Shown piece after piece: positions 22,793-32,894 of a stretch of 64,000 bases of DNA. The notes under the pieces were generated by a model. That model did no database searches, was not told the origin of the DNA, and saw only the letters and a list, made by a program, of their open reading frames with translations. Every line of letters starts with the position of its first letter. Position 1 is the first letter of the stretch. The DNA lies in contig JAQMWT010000189.1 of the NCBI GenBank assembly GCA_029834535.1, positions 22,696 to 86,695 on the forward strand. The letters run 5' to 3'. Made by a program: the position numbers and the translations under genes. The stretch comes from Chrysophaeum taylorii. Its lineage: Eukaryota; Sar; Pelagophyceae; Pelagomonadales; Pelagomonadaceae.

Positions 22793-23231
22793 TGAACCAC
22801 GGCAGCGAGAACATCGCAAAGATCGCGGAATCCGGGGATGCCGCTATCTTTCGTCGCTTTGTTGAGGCGCCTACGAAGGCGGCCAGCGACGCTTTTCATG
22901 CCGAACTTTCTCCCAAGGCCCAGCGTTGGGTGAGTCATAATCTCCTCGTGGCATTGAGTTTTCTGGCACTACAGGTTGCCAGTCGGCGCGAATATGCGCG
23001 AAAGCATCTGAACGATCAGGAAGCAGACACCGTCACAGTGTTAGACGGGCCCAGGGCACTCTTTGGCACGAGTACGAACAACCCGGCGGAGGCTTTCAAC
23101 AAGAAGCACATCAACGCGAGGTTATGCAACGGACCCAAGTCCCTCCAGACCTTGTTCGCTGAGCAGGCAACGACCTACGCGGATACGAGCGCAGCGGCCA
23201 TCCGGTGCGCAAAAACCGGCGAGAGGCTCAC

Positions 23232-23444
23232 GTGAGTCTTCCTCGTGTTCGGATGCAAATTGTTGCGTCATTAGTTTCGTCTTGTCTTCGATCAAAATAG
23301 CGTGTTTTCGGCCAATAATCTCAAGGGTCTCAACCATCTCAAATACGTACGGGCCTACGGGCCTTTGTCTTTTCAGATCAAACTCCCGTTGTTATGTTCA
23401 CACTTGTCGGGTTGTTCTATGTGATATCTAAGCGTGAACCGTAG
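23232..23444 (+). other. Predicted intron in MULE transposase (213 bp)
   Basis: GTGAGT...CCGTAG; joins TGERLT to PNYNNDAQV across a split codon. Another acceptor near 23377 is possible. Confidence 0.6.
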
Positions 23445-24105
23445 GCCCAACTACAATAATGATGCCCAAGTCAAGGTTGCAAAAAGCAAGACCCGGATAA
23501 CAAGAGTTCAGCCTTACGGCGGCGGCGCTGGGGCCAATAAGGGGACGTTCTTGGTGTATGTCAAAGGTGACAACAATCAGCAACTTACGTCCGTCGTTGT
23601 TATCGGGCAGAAGGGATACGTGAATTTTGAAGATTCGGAGCAACTCGACGTACTTTCCTGTAGCTGTGGCAACTACGCGTTCTCTCGCTTGCCGTGCGTT
23701 TGCATGATTGGAGCTCAGATAGCTCGCGGTGAGCATGCTGAGGATCTCTATCCACTTTGGACCACGACGCAGCGTTGGGAAAATCAATATCGGGTCGGGG
23801 GTGTTTCCGATTCTCAACGCAACGGAAATTGAGTCGGCGCAAGGAGAAATTGAAGCCGAATGCAAAGAAGCTGGTGAGGAGTTTGAGCCTTGGCTGCCAT
23901 CCGCGATCGGGCCCCGACGGACAGGCAGGCCAAAGACCGACCAACGCCAAGAATCCTCGCTGCGGAAGAATACGGGGTCGGGGTCAAAGAAGGACCGGAA
24001 GCGAGCACGAAAAGAAATGGCCAAGACGTTCGCCGGGTTGGACCCAGAAGGAACTGCAGCCCGGGTCGCCAGTAAAAAGCGGAGGAAAGGAGGCCGCAAA
24101 GCAAC

Positions 24106-24312
24106 CGAGCCTCCCGAGCCTACCGAGCCTCCCGCGTCTACCGAGCCTCCCGCGTCTACCGAGCCTCCCGCGTCTACCGAGCCTCCCGCGTCTACCAAGC
24201 CTACCGAGCCTCCCGCGTCTCCCGCGTATACCGAGCCTCCCGCGTCGACCGAGCCTCCCGCGTATACCGAGCCTCCCGCGTCTACCGAGCCTCCCGCGTC
24301 GACCGAGCCCCC
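24106..24312 (+). repeat. Coding repeat, TEPPAS units
   Basis: About a dozen 15-18 bp units (accgagcctcccgcgtct) that stay in frame and encode Thr-Glu-Pro-Pro-Ala-Ser/Tyr repeats. Confidence 0.95.
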
Positions 24313-24739
24313 AAACAAGCAGCAGAAAGAGTCGTCTACAAGCTCGTTTCCTCCCTGGTGGCCAACAGACAAAGAAGCGTGGGACCGTGCGCGCGCCGAG
24401 CTCACCACCACCCTCAATATGCTTACGGCGCGCGGAAGGAGTTTCAAATCAGTCCGGGTGATGGCTTCGGATGTGCCATATCCCGCTGCGCAGCCTAAAC
24501 ACTACGTTCCTGGAACAGTCACCTACGCCAGAAACAAGTTCGCCGTCACGTACGACAACGGGGACGATACGGAGCGATATGATGCGAACGACGAAGACAA
24601 GGGAATCCTTGCCGAGCTGAGTATGGGGTACTTCTTACCTTTCGAGAACGATTCGGTGCGATATTTGAAGCCGAGTTCAATGATGTGTGTTTTTATGGGA
24701 GTGTCCAAGAATGTTTGTAGCAGCGAGCTCGTGTGACCC

Positions 24740-25500
24740 CACGGTCCTATCAGGCATGTACACCCAATGCACTCGACACGGAAACAACAGGCTTCGCGCA
24801 GGAATCCAATCAATCAGGACGGCCTACGCGTGCTCCACCGGCCAGAAAGCCTCGCTCCAAAGGACCCAGTGCCCCATGTTCTCCACTCGTTCAACAAGGC
24901 TCACAGGTGACTTGTTTATTTCCAAGCTCCCGCGTCGACTTCAAATCCATGGTTCATTAACGCCCGGGGGGCACTTCGACATAGCCGTGTGGTTGCCTCG
25001 ACAAGACCGCCGACGACAACCTCCACAACACTATCAAGAGGCACCCTCCTTAGAACCTCTGATGCGCGCTCTCGACCCTGAATCGATTCGCAAAGACGCT
25101 CTCCCTCTCGGATTTTGGGATCCAGGATGGGGTGATCCGTGTCACGCTGACCATTTACCTTTGTCTTTTGGCGTCTGCCTCTTGCCGAAGAATGGCGGAC
25201 GACCACGGCAACAGCACCATGGTGAGTCGCGGTATGGGATGCTCCTACGATGGAAGGTGCGAGAATAGGCCCAGCTTAACCGCGTCAAGCCGTGGGAAAC
25301 TGCTGGCGAGGCCGCGCGTCGCAGCCCTCAATATGCGAAGCTCCTTGCGTATCGCCGCGCTGCCTTAGGATCTCCTTCTAAGGCGGTCATGGGGGGGTGT
25401 CCATGCCGCGCGTGTAACGCCACGGTAGATTCTGCGTAGCTGCAGCACCTAGCTTTCGTTTTAAAAGCATTTTCGCACCAAAAGCGCTCACGCGCCCCCT
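24740..25500 (+). other. MULE 3' region, no clear gene
   Basis: Frames of 75 and 193 codons overlap here (24733-24960, 24687-25268). Neither shows a family motif. It may be the 3' UTR or a decayed second ORF. Confidence 0.4.
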
Positions 25501-25809
25501 TAAAAAGCCTCCTTAAGTTTGATTAAAAAGGCCGAAGTTTGGTCAATACTGTGGAAGTTTGAGGAGTAGTGACCAAATTTGTTGACCAAACTTACAAGGA
25601 AATTAGTCAAACTTGAAGGGTTGATTGATCAAACTTAATGCAACTTCGGAGTGACCAAACTTAACTGACCTAACTTCTATGGAAAGTGACCACACATGTA
25701 AGTTTTTCCTTAATCATACATCAAAATCGAGCAAACATGAGAGAAATTCACCAAACTTTTTGACCAAACTTGACGGATCCCTTAATAATACTGTAGGGAA
25801 ACGGTTTCG

Positions 25810-25818
25810 TAACATACG
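25810..25818. repeat. SINE target duplication, left
   Basis: TAACATACG, repeated at 26184-26192. Confidence 0.92.
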
Positions 25819-26183
25819 TATACCCTTACCCTGATTGTCGACTGCGGTTGCGATGGAGGACGGTGCCTCATGAATCCTGAGCCTTGCGAGGGCATCCGCC
25901 CTCCCGGCGTAGGTTGGCACCTATTCGCCTCCCGGGCGGGCCGGTTGGCAGCCGGAACGTTCGCAGTGGGACGGGGTATGGCCGGGGGGCGAAGACGGAA
26001 GGTTATCGACGAGTTGGTTGTCAGTCACCGCGGTCTCCTCGTCGCATGGCGACAAGCTTGATGGTCACTCTCCGCCGACCGACCTTTCGGCGCTCCTCGT
26101 CTACAGGCCCGTGATTCCGGACTGGCTCCTGTCGGTCCGGCCTGGCTCCCATGCTCGGGAGAGGTCTGAAGTTAGTAGTTAGT
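25819..26183 (+). mobile_element. SINE (copy 2, near full length)
   Basis: 365 bp, 9-bp perfect target duplication TAACATACG. Body starts 'tacccttaccctgattgtcg', ends 'ggtctgaagttagtagttag'. The last 65 bp match the LINE 3' end at 7440-7509 at roughly 80% by eye, including 'cctggctcccatg' and the AGTT tail. I found no convincing tRNA A/B boxes in the head. Confidence 0.92.
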
Positions 26184-26192
26184 TAACATACG

Positions 26193-26945
26193 AAGAAGCG
26201 TATCATCAGACTCAACAACAACTTTTACATTGATATTTAAGCCAAAGTCATTAGTGGCTTGAGACAGGAACGCTGGGGTTGACGAACCAGAACAAAGTAA
26301 CATGACGGAGGTTTTGCGAAGATTGGGCTCTTGTGAGAGAAACACTGGGCGTGATAGTATTCAGGTTAATGGCGGTGTGTTTTGCTGGACAAACTTGTTC
26401 TGTTTCCGAAGATTGAGAACCAAAGGACGAATCCACGGGCGATCTGGTAAAACTCTTTTGAGTAGATAGTTGTAATATGCCAGTAGATCCCTGTTTCCAT
26501 GGTATCGCTTGAGCGGAAATGCGAGGGAGCGAAGTTCGAATTGCTTGTCGCGAGCGATGTTGTAGGTGAGACAAGGGAGAACAGGTAAATTAGCTGCTAT
26601 ATAGTGTATGGGAATACGCACGTCTTTGTCTATGCGGCTCGTGACAGCGCGGAGCTTTGGCTCAGATCGATCATTGAACACAGTGGTCAGGTTCGTCTGG
26701 TTCCAATCGAGCGTGCTCAGGATAGCGAGATGTCGATTGTGCTCTGGCTGAAGACATAAGCGAAGTCGATCTTAACATAGCCAGCTTGTGGATGATCTGG
26801 TAGGGGAACAACTATATTACGTGTTAGCATCATTTGTGAGGTACGTTGTTGTCCAGTGGCAGTTTGAATAACAATCGGCGCGTATTTGGAGTCCAGTGGA
26901 ATAATATGATTTGGTATTGCAAAATCGCACGTGGACATCTGGCAG
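26193..26945 (-). pseudogene. copia A1 uncharacterised block, part 1
   Basis: Minus frames 26938-26717 (CDFAIPNHIIPLDSKYAPIV, vaguely protease-like) and 26681-26361 (FNDRSEPKLRAVTSRIDKDV), then NINVKVVVESDDTLLRM to the SINE border. Several frameshifts. A protease would be expected here but is not demonstrable. Confidence 0.5.
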
Positions 26946-28990
26946 TGAAGAAGTTCTCCAGAAATAACAGATGAGTTGGAATGATAATCGGTTGAACAGG
27001 TGGCGATGGTTCGTCGGCCTCATCAGCCATGCTGTGCTTCTCATCAAATGACGATAGCGAAGTATGATCGGCATCCCTTTTGGTTTCGGCTTGTGGTGGT
27101 TGGTTGAGGGCAGAGTGGACCTGTGAAGATAGCGAGGACAGTAACGCTGGTGGTAAAGCCGAGATGGCGGAAGCAGTAAAGAAGTTAGGCACAATATTGG
27201 AGGGATTACCCTGTGTGTTGGAGGCATCCTTAGTATCTGTAGTAGGAGTGGCCTTTGGGGTGGGAGCAGTAGCAACAGTATGATGTTGTGGCTCCACGTA
27301 GTTTAACGACTTTTCGGTCGAGGAAAGATGGACGTCTACATCATAAATGATGTCTTCTGCGAACATGAGTTGTTCGTTTAGGCGAAGTAAGGCACTATTG
27401 TCCTCAGTAGATGTCGTTGACAGAATGTCAGCGGATTGCAATAGAGTCTCAAATAACTTGTTGATATTCTGTTGTAGCTGAGCCGTGGTATCATTATCTG
27501 TCACATGCTTCGTAAGTTCGCTACACTGCGATTGCAGTGTGTTTGACGTGTGCTTCGTTCGATCTAATAATTTCATGTTAGATCGAGAGGACCTGTCAAA
27601 AGTGCGGGGGTAAATTGGGCGATCATGAAACTGTCCAGTAGTTTTCTTGGTGACATAAGAATCACCATGTCGATAATATGACAGATCGCTGCGAGAGAAA
27701 GGCCGGCGAGCATCATTAGAGTTACGCAAGCGTCTAGCATTAAACGTGGAAGATGTACCAGGTTGAGACGCAGTAATGAAGGCGAGTGTGTTAGCAGTTT
27801 GAGTCCGACTTTTGTCTGATAAATCCAGCGTGTTTGTAAGTAGTAACTTTGGCTTTGGTTGAGATGTTAGTCCTTCGACATAGGGTTGCCAAGAAACAGG
27901 GCGTTCTAAGCGTCTTTTGTTCGACCCATTTGATACTACATTATATAAGTCTAATGCGTATTCTAAGATATAGCTAGGGTTGGTAGGGTGACACAATCGT
28001 TCAGCTTCTGGCACAGGCCGAGATGAAGATCGGGTTTCATACATATAACACCAATCTACCCAACCACGATCGTAACGATTGTTGCTGGTATTATCGGCAT
28101 AATGCCGATGTATCTCATCATAAATTTTTTTAGAAAGAGTACCGAGGTCGAATTGAAGGTCAGTCTCTTCCTGGTTAAGTTGGTAAGAGATTTGCCTAAA
28201 TGTTAGGACAGCTTCGATAAACACATGGACATACCAGTTAGGATTATAAACAACAGAGTTAAACTGCTGTTTCATGTAGGACACATCAGTAGTCGTAACA
28301 GACTCGTAGTGACTAAAGGCAATGAGCATAATGGCTCGAGCCTTGTTGGGTAAATAACTTTTGTTATATACCTCACTGATGGCGGGCCAGGCCGCAGGTG
28401 CTGGTTTTCCAACACTTTCAAGATCGAAATAAGTATGCAAGAATGTAGCATACGTATTCTGACAAGTGTGCCAGTCAGCAGCAGTTAACGAAAGCATAGT
28501 AACAGGGGCACGAACACGGGTGTCAAAAGCTAATGCTTTCGGGTGCGCGCGATTTAAGATTCGTTCCTCTTCTAAGAAACGAGCATTGATTTCAGGACGT
28601 AATGCCTTGACTTCATAGTCGTAACAGACAGTAGCTAGCTGAGCTACTTCTGCATCAGGTAAGTTGGGGAAGGCTTCATTGGTGAAATGCCATTCCTGAT
28701 ACTCAGGGGGCAATTCATCAACAGCTAAACGGAGTTCAGCAGCCCTATCGGTCTTCCATTCCAGGAAAACGCGATCGAGAATTTGATTCCGGAGGATATT
28801 ATGTCCGCACGCGTGATCGTCTTAGGTGCGGCTCGTGCTGCGTGTTATGCCATACCAGTTGACGGGGAACCAATGGGTTCAGTCACGCAGTTGACACTGT
28901 CTAGACATTCAAAGGGGGTATGTCTATCGGTGTCTATGTACACTCATTCGTTTTCGATGGAAAATGTCTATTTGACGACGGTGCAAGCTG
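26830..28990 (-). pseudogene. copia A1 Gag (main element)
   Basis: Frame 28713-26830 extends upstream past the non-ATG track start; LPPEYQEWHFTNEA is preceded by AVDE. Blocks shared with the 9-11 kb copy: ALRPEINARFLEEERIL, KARAIMLIAFSHYES, RHYADNTSNNRYDRGW, then a Ser/Arg-rich part (RPFSRSDLSYYR), a helical NKLFETLLQSADIL region, SLNYVEPQ and a Pro/Thr-rich tail. Longest intact stretch is 627 codons. N-terminal start is lost to frameshifts near 28750-28900. Structural role in the particle is inferred from position. Confidence 0.78.
27299..27320 (-). repeat. Copia A SLNY motif, site 5 (main gag)
   Basis: Minus strand CGACCGAAAAGTCGTTAAAC; reads STEKSLNYVEP, as at site 1. Confidence 0.92.
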
Positions 28991-29690
28991 TGAGTCCAGA
29001 GTAGTGTCGCTAAGCGTAGTCACTCAGGCAGCTGGTTATTTTTGGTGCTCTCAAGGAGCTTGTTAGGTGCATTGCCATGGAATGTACGAGTGGACGTACC
29101 CAAAATATTCCACAACATGTGTGCTAGAGTACAGGTTAGCCAACTTACACACACATCAACATTGACATGACAATACGATACTATGAACATGTGCACACAA
29201 GGTTACACGATCACGTGTGCAAAATGTGCGATATACAGCCCAATGGTAATGGCGTTATATTGACAAGCGTGTCTGCATGTCGAGGCTGGACCGGCGCGGT
29301 AACAGTCCAAAACCCATAGGTTACGTGCATGCTGACACGTGGTTTCTCAGGGACCCGCCTGGGCCCATAACCTGCAGAGCATTTAGCATGCAGTGGTAAG
29401 TCACCTGGGAAACCATCCCGTCTCATCATGAACGTCTGGAAGTATTTAATTCGGGGAAGGAAAAAAGGTATGTTCCCTATATCCTCAGAACACGACAGGC
29501 GGCATCTAGAACTACACGAGAAAGGTAAAGTGTATAGTGCTACATACCTCGGGACGCGCTAGACCATGATGATGAGCTTAAGCACAAATCAGAGGACTAT
29601 TTGACTGTGTAGAAAGGAAGAAGAAGGGTAAGGAAGAGATCACATTCTCAACGGACGGATAAGGGTAAGAGGCAGCAGATTTCTCTGAAA
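28991..29690 (-). repeat. copia A1 5' LTR and leader (main element)
   Basis: Colinear with 11215-11974. Begins near 29688 with CAGAGAAATCTGC; the first T-G is altered (TTCAGAG). It abuts GC-rich non-copia DNA at 29691. Confidence 0.75.
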
Positions 29691-29806
29691 TCCGGAGCTG
29701 GCGACGGCGGTTTCGCCAACGCATTAATCATCCGAAGAGCTTCGGTCAAAAACAGCCTCTCTGAGGGCCAGTTTTCTCAACCAAAGGATTATTAGCCTTA
29801 CCTATA
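29691..29806. other. Short spacer between elements
   Basis: GC-rich sequence with no feature recognised. Confidence 0.4.
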
Positions 29807-29974
29807 TACCGTCATTGGCCGAGCCGTTTCAACTAGGTGGCCGTTCCAACGTCCCGAAAAATACGATCCCAGAAAATCAAACCCATCCAACCAGGCGAAA
29901 TTTTTTGACCCTAGAAAATCAAACCCAACTAACCAGACGAACGCAATCGACCTGGGCAATCCAACCAAACCAAC

Positions 29975-30047
29975 CGCCAAACCAACCAAAACCAACCAAA
30001 ACCAACCAAAACCAACCAAAACCAACCAAAACCAACCAAAACCAACA
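29975..30047. repeat. (CCAAAA)/(AACC)-type satellite
   Basis: Tandem 'accaaaaccaacc' units; looser AACC-rich copies recur at 30600-30720. Confidence 0.93.
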
Positions 30048-30082
30048 TCCAGCGTTCTCCTTCGCGTCGTCTTCTGGGGCCC

Positions 30083-30470
30083 TCAACACACGTGCGCCGT
30101 TCCTTCAGAGCGACGCGCATCATTGTGGCCAAAAATCTTGGCATGATGAACACGATCTGAGTTGCTCTCCGCCCATTCGTACGGCGGCATGGCGACGGCC
30201 GGCGCTCTAGCCCCCGCCCTGGAACCAAGAAAGAGAGATTCAATCGACGGTTTTACATGTCGCTTCGTTGTAAACGGTGCAGCGGCTGCAGTCGGAGCCG
30301 CCGCCGCCGTTGTCGTCGCTGGTGCCGGTGCTGGTGCCGGGGCTGGTGCCGTTGCCGTTGCTGGTTCTGGCGCTTGCGGCGGCGCAGGCTCTGCAGCGTA
30401 TTTCATTAGGATTTCCTCGACAGCAGCGTCGTACATGTCCTGGGTCAGCAGCTTCTTGTCGAACGGGTCC
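30083..30470 (-). other. Ala/Pro-rich frame, uncertain
   Basis: Minus frame starting KKLLTQDMYDAAVEEIL, then a long APAPAPATTTAAAAPT tract, then VKPSIESLFLGSRAG. The first 20 residues look like real protein; the rest is low complexity encoded by a GCC/GGT repeat. No family recognised, no start codon supported. Confidence 0.3.
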
Positions 30471-30866
30471 TTCTAAATTTTCAACTCCGCCCGGCGCGCA
30501 GCTCAAGCTGTCTCGTCCATGGTTCAGGAATGCGTCGGCGAAGAGACAAAATAATATATACATAGAAAAATAGGCGTGCGTCGGTGAAGAGAATAAATCA
30601 AACCAAACCAACCAAAAAAGCGCACGTCGGCTAAGAAATGAATCAAACCAAACCAACCAGGAGACGCGTCGCGTCAGAATGACAATCCAACCCAACCAAC
30701 TGCCTGCGAAGATTTGTATCGAAAGATCGAACAAAAACCAAACTTACCCTTTTTTTATACATTCCCCGACACCACGTAGGTAGGTAAGTGCCCCCGCTAG
30801 GTCCGGATTCAAGTTTTATATTGAAATTTTTTTCGGTTTCGTAGCGATTTCGGTCGTTAGGAGGCG

Positions 30867-31308
30867 ATGAGTGGTACTGACGGCGCGCCTACGCTTGGTC
30901 GCGCGATGGCGCAGCGCCCAGAGTACGAAGTGGGCCGCTCGCGTGTCGATGTGACCATGGTCTCCGTGCCGAACGCTTGGCGCCAGGGCGCAACCCGTGC
31001 TGCGGAAATTCTACTTGCCGCCGACGCTGGGGAGTCGCCATTGTAGCGCAGTCGATGTCGACTTCGATCAAATGGCTGCGGCCGGCGTGGACATGTTCAG
31101 GCCGCTCGGTGAGTTTGTGGGATTGAGTGGAGTTGACGCGGGACCGCGGACGATGAAGAAGACCAAGAGTGTCGGGGCGCTGGTGACTTCGTGGACTTGG
31201 TGGATGATCCCGCACGCGACATCGAGGCATCGTTAGAAGAAAATGGCAGCATCGACCGCAAGCAGCGGACCGTCATGGACGCTAACAACCAGGCAGTTAG
31301 TATGTGTT
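30867..31308 (+). pseudogene. Decayed frames, possible transposase remnant
   Basis: An ATG at 30867 opens a 60-codon frame (PEYEVGRSRVDVTMV, NAWRQGATRAAEILL). Other frames continue with SAVDVDFDQMAAAGVDM and a final acidic DDEEDQECRGAGDFVDLVDD to a TAA at 31306-31308. Read in pieces it looks protein-like, but no motif names a family. Confidence 0.3.
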
Positions 31309-31352
31309 AATGAAGGGAAGCGGACCCGGCCAGGGGAGCCCGGCGCACAGAG

Positions 31353-32123
31353 TCAGCGGGGCCGGGAGCTCCCCTTGGACTTCCGCGAACGAGGTCTCGG
31401 TCCCGCCGTTGTTGTCGAGTCTTCTCGTAGCATCGAAGCAGAGCCGGACGCGGGGGGGGACAGCAAGAGCGACACGATCTTGAGGAGGATGGCTTGCAGT
31501 CGAACCCGCCTCACCGGACGACAATGCGTCGTCGTCGTCGTCGTCGTCGTCTTCACTGCCGAGGTCGACGACGACGAAGTCCTCAACCTCGTCGTCGAAT
31601 TCGTGGGACTCAGCCAGGGCCGGGGCCTCGCCCGACAAGGAAGCGATTGGTTGCCGCTCTTGCGTGAGAACGTCGTCGTCGTCGACGTCTTCGTCGTCGT
31701 CGTCCCGCCATCCTTCATCTCCTCATCATCACGAGCGCCACCAAATGGAACCGTGGCCGGTTCGCTCACTGCGGTCGATTCGTTCACCTTAGGGCGTTTT
31801 GGTTGCGGCTGGAAGAAACTTGTGATCGAGCGCGCCGCGGTCGTCTTCTTCGCCGGCGAGTGCTTTGACTTATTATGTTTTTCGCAGTGGAACAGAGACG
31901 CCGTCGTGCTGGCGCCGTCCGCGGCGTTCGACTCGCCGAAATCACTGGACGTGCACCCGGACTCGCAGCATCGGACCCCACTGCTCGTCACTTCGAAAGT
32001 TACGGTGCGCCATGCACACAAGCCTTTTCCCAGTCCGACTTCGCCGCATTCACACAAAACTTTGAACCCGCGGCCACCGGCGGCCACGTCGCCTGCTTCT
32101 TTCCCTTCGCATAACCGCAACAA
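31353..32123 (-). CDS. Cys/His-rich protein with PIP-box-like motif, unknown
   Basis: Minus frame of 256 codons. Near its start is a cysteine-rich unit, FKVLCECG ... KGLCAWRTVTF ... VRCCESGC ... LFHCEKHNKSKH, that could bind zinc. Next is a basic segment with RSITSFFQPQPKRPKV, which resembles a PCNA-interacting box (hydrophobic-x-x-Phe-Phe followed by basic residues) but lacks the leading Gln. The C-terminal half is Thr/Ser/Arg-rich and partly a CGT/GAC triplet repeat. It lies inside the possible TIR element 30771-32172. It may be part of a transposon protein or a captured fragment; the start codon is not supported by context. Confidence 0.4.
   Translation of the reverse strand: MLRLCEGKEAGDVAAGGRGFKVLCECGEVGLGKGLCAWRTVTFEVTSSGVRCCESGCTSSDFGESNAADGASTTASLFHCEKHNKSKHSPAKKTTAARSITSFFQPQPKRPKVNESTAVSEPATVPFGGARDDEEMKDGGTTTTKTSTTTTFSRKSGNQSLPCRARPRPWLSPTNSTTRLRTSSSSTSAVKTTTTTTTTHCRPVRRVRLQAILLKIVSLLLSPPASGSASMLREDSTTTAGPRPRSRKSKGSSRPR
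31522..31575. repeat. (GTC)n triplet repeat
   Basis: GTCGTC run within the preceding frame; a second run at 31671-31707. Confidence 0.92.
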
Positions 32124-32576
32124 GGCAGCTCCGCGCTTATCTGGCGCACCTACCTACCTACGTGCGTTTAGGGATTGCTTTTTTTGCTGCCCCTTGGGAT
32201 CAAACAAGGTTAGATCGGCTCGGCCAATGACGGTTACCGAACCTCAATCACCGGTGACAAAGGTATTCGTCACCGGTGACAAACTTTTTCACCGGATAAT
32301 AACCGAGATCAACCCGGATTAACCGGGATTTACCGGGATCAACCGGGGGAAACTCTACGATGGCTGTTTGCTCCCAAAAAATCGCCACACGTCGTTCAAA
32401 TTCGAGTCGTGCAGTCACCTCGGGCTGTTGGGGGCCGCAGTGCTGCGCGACAACGCCGTGTCGATCGACATGCTCGGATTTGGAGCACCCAGGGACGTCA
32501 TGAACAAGGACGAGAGCTAGAGTGCAGAACACGCCCACGTGGACAAACCCGGTGCATCACCATTATCGTCCTGGAG

Positions 32577-32894
32577 ATGTGGAAGCAGAACAAGATGACC
32601 TACTCCCTCGCCGAATGGCGCGTCACCGGCCGCAACCAGCTTCCCAAGATCGCCCCCATCGCCGAGCGCCTTGACATGCTCGCCGTCCAGTCTGCTGATG
32701 TCGAGCGCGCCTGCAAGGCCCACAAGGTCATCTACACCAAGGCCCGCTCCTGCCTCCATACCCATACCCATACCGCCCACATGCTCCTCTTCACCTACAT
32801 CAACCTCCGCCTCATCAATAAGTGCACAGCCGAGATCGGCGACTTCCTCCTGCAGTGCGTTGCTTGCGAGGACGACCGCGCACCCGCTGCATAA
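32577..32894 (+). pseudogene. hAT transposase C-terminal dimerisation region
   Basis: Frame from ATG at 32577 to TAA at 32892-32894. It contains IAERLDMLAVQSADVERACKAH, KVIYTKARSCL and LLFTYINLRLINK, matching the hAT pattern 'l..p.SsA..ERvfS...i...RnrL...L..i..N.r'. A (CCATA)n slip has inserted a His-Thr run. Upstream catalytic parts are gone, so it cannot be autonomous. Confidence 0.68.

Larger units (their letters stand above)
21050..24736 (+). pseudogene. MULE transposase with Pro-rich repeat and Tudor-like tail
   Basis: Segments in order: acidic start (21050-21382); Cys/His region FKCKVEGCGFF...THDEPHTG (about 21410-21510) after a frameshift in a G run near 21360; catalytic core AFIDGVHC, RDANNHLVMIS, VQDFQKGS (22420-22640) and TSTNNPAEAFN (23070-23105); SWIM-like CSCGNYAFSRLPCVC (about 23660); basic GRPKTDQR region; TEPPAS repeats (24106-24312); a Tudor/chromo-like YVPGTVTYARNKFAVTYDN (about 24500). 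Introns fit at ?-22118, 22656-22711, 22743-22792 and 23232-23444, each keeping frame where both borders are set. A G-run frameshift near 23800 also breaks the frame. It cuts and moves its own element. Confidence 0.85.
20871..25781 (+). mobile_element. Complete MULE DNA transposon (4.9 kb)
   Basis: Flanked by the 9-bp duplication TTAATAATA, the size expected for Mutator-like elements. Termini are GGGAAAAGTCAAGTTT (left) and the reverse complement GGGATCCGTCAAGTTT (right), 13 of 16 identical. Subterminal regions on both sides hold many TTGACCAAACTT-type words. It encodes a MULE transposase with SWIM-like finger. It sits inside the copia A1 unknown block and is therefore younger than that insertion. 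Confidence 0.93.
14297..29690 (-). mobile_element. Very long copia A1 retrotransposon with nested MULE and SINE
   Basis: Minus-strand element reading from the LTR start near 29690 through gag (28.9-26.8 kb), an uncharacterised block (26.9-26.2 and 20.9-19.2 kb), integrase, reverse transcriptase/RNase H and ORF3, cut at 14297 by an A2 LTR. Without the MULE (20871-25781) and SINE (25819-26183) and one copy of each 9-bp duplication, about 10 kb remains, roughly twice the usual copia length. Across the excision points the frame rejoins: ...TLLRMLRNRFPTVLL then ILFESRPAFINHL. Gene order IN-RT-RH places it in Ty1/copia. Confidence 0.85.
30771..32172. mobile_element. Possible small TIR element
   Basis: Left CCCCGACACCACGTAGGTAGG; right reverse complement CCCTAAACGCACGTAGGTAGG. 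Both read into the interval from its edges. No target duplication was identified. A solo end of the same family may lie at 33544-33560. Confidence 0.4.

Noticed and set aside
23428-24447. 339-codon minus frame with Gly-Gly-Ser-Val repeats
   Set aside because: Antisense of the TEPPAS-coding repeat and SWIM region of the MULE.
25819-25950. tRNA-derived SINE head
   Set aside because: I could not find convincing A and B boxes at the expected spacing.
26717-26938. Copia A aspartic protease
   Set aside because: PLDSKY lacks the Gly of the Asp-Ser-Gly site; left as uncertain.
14297-29690. Methyltransferase in copia A like that of copia B
   Set aside because: No Pro-Cys-Gln or Glu-Asn-Val motif in the corresponding block.
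31243-32322. 359-codon plus frame with Val runs
   Set aside because: Composition artefact of GTC repeats, opposite a more protein-like minus frame.
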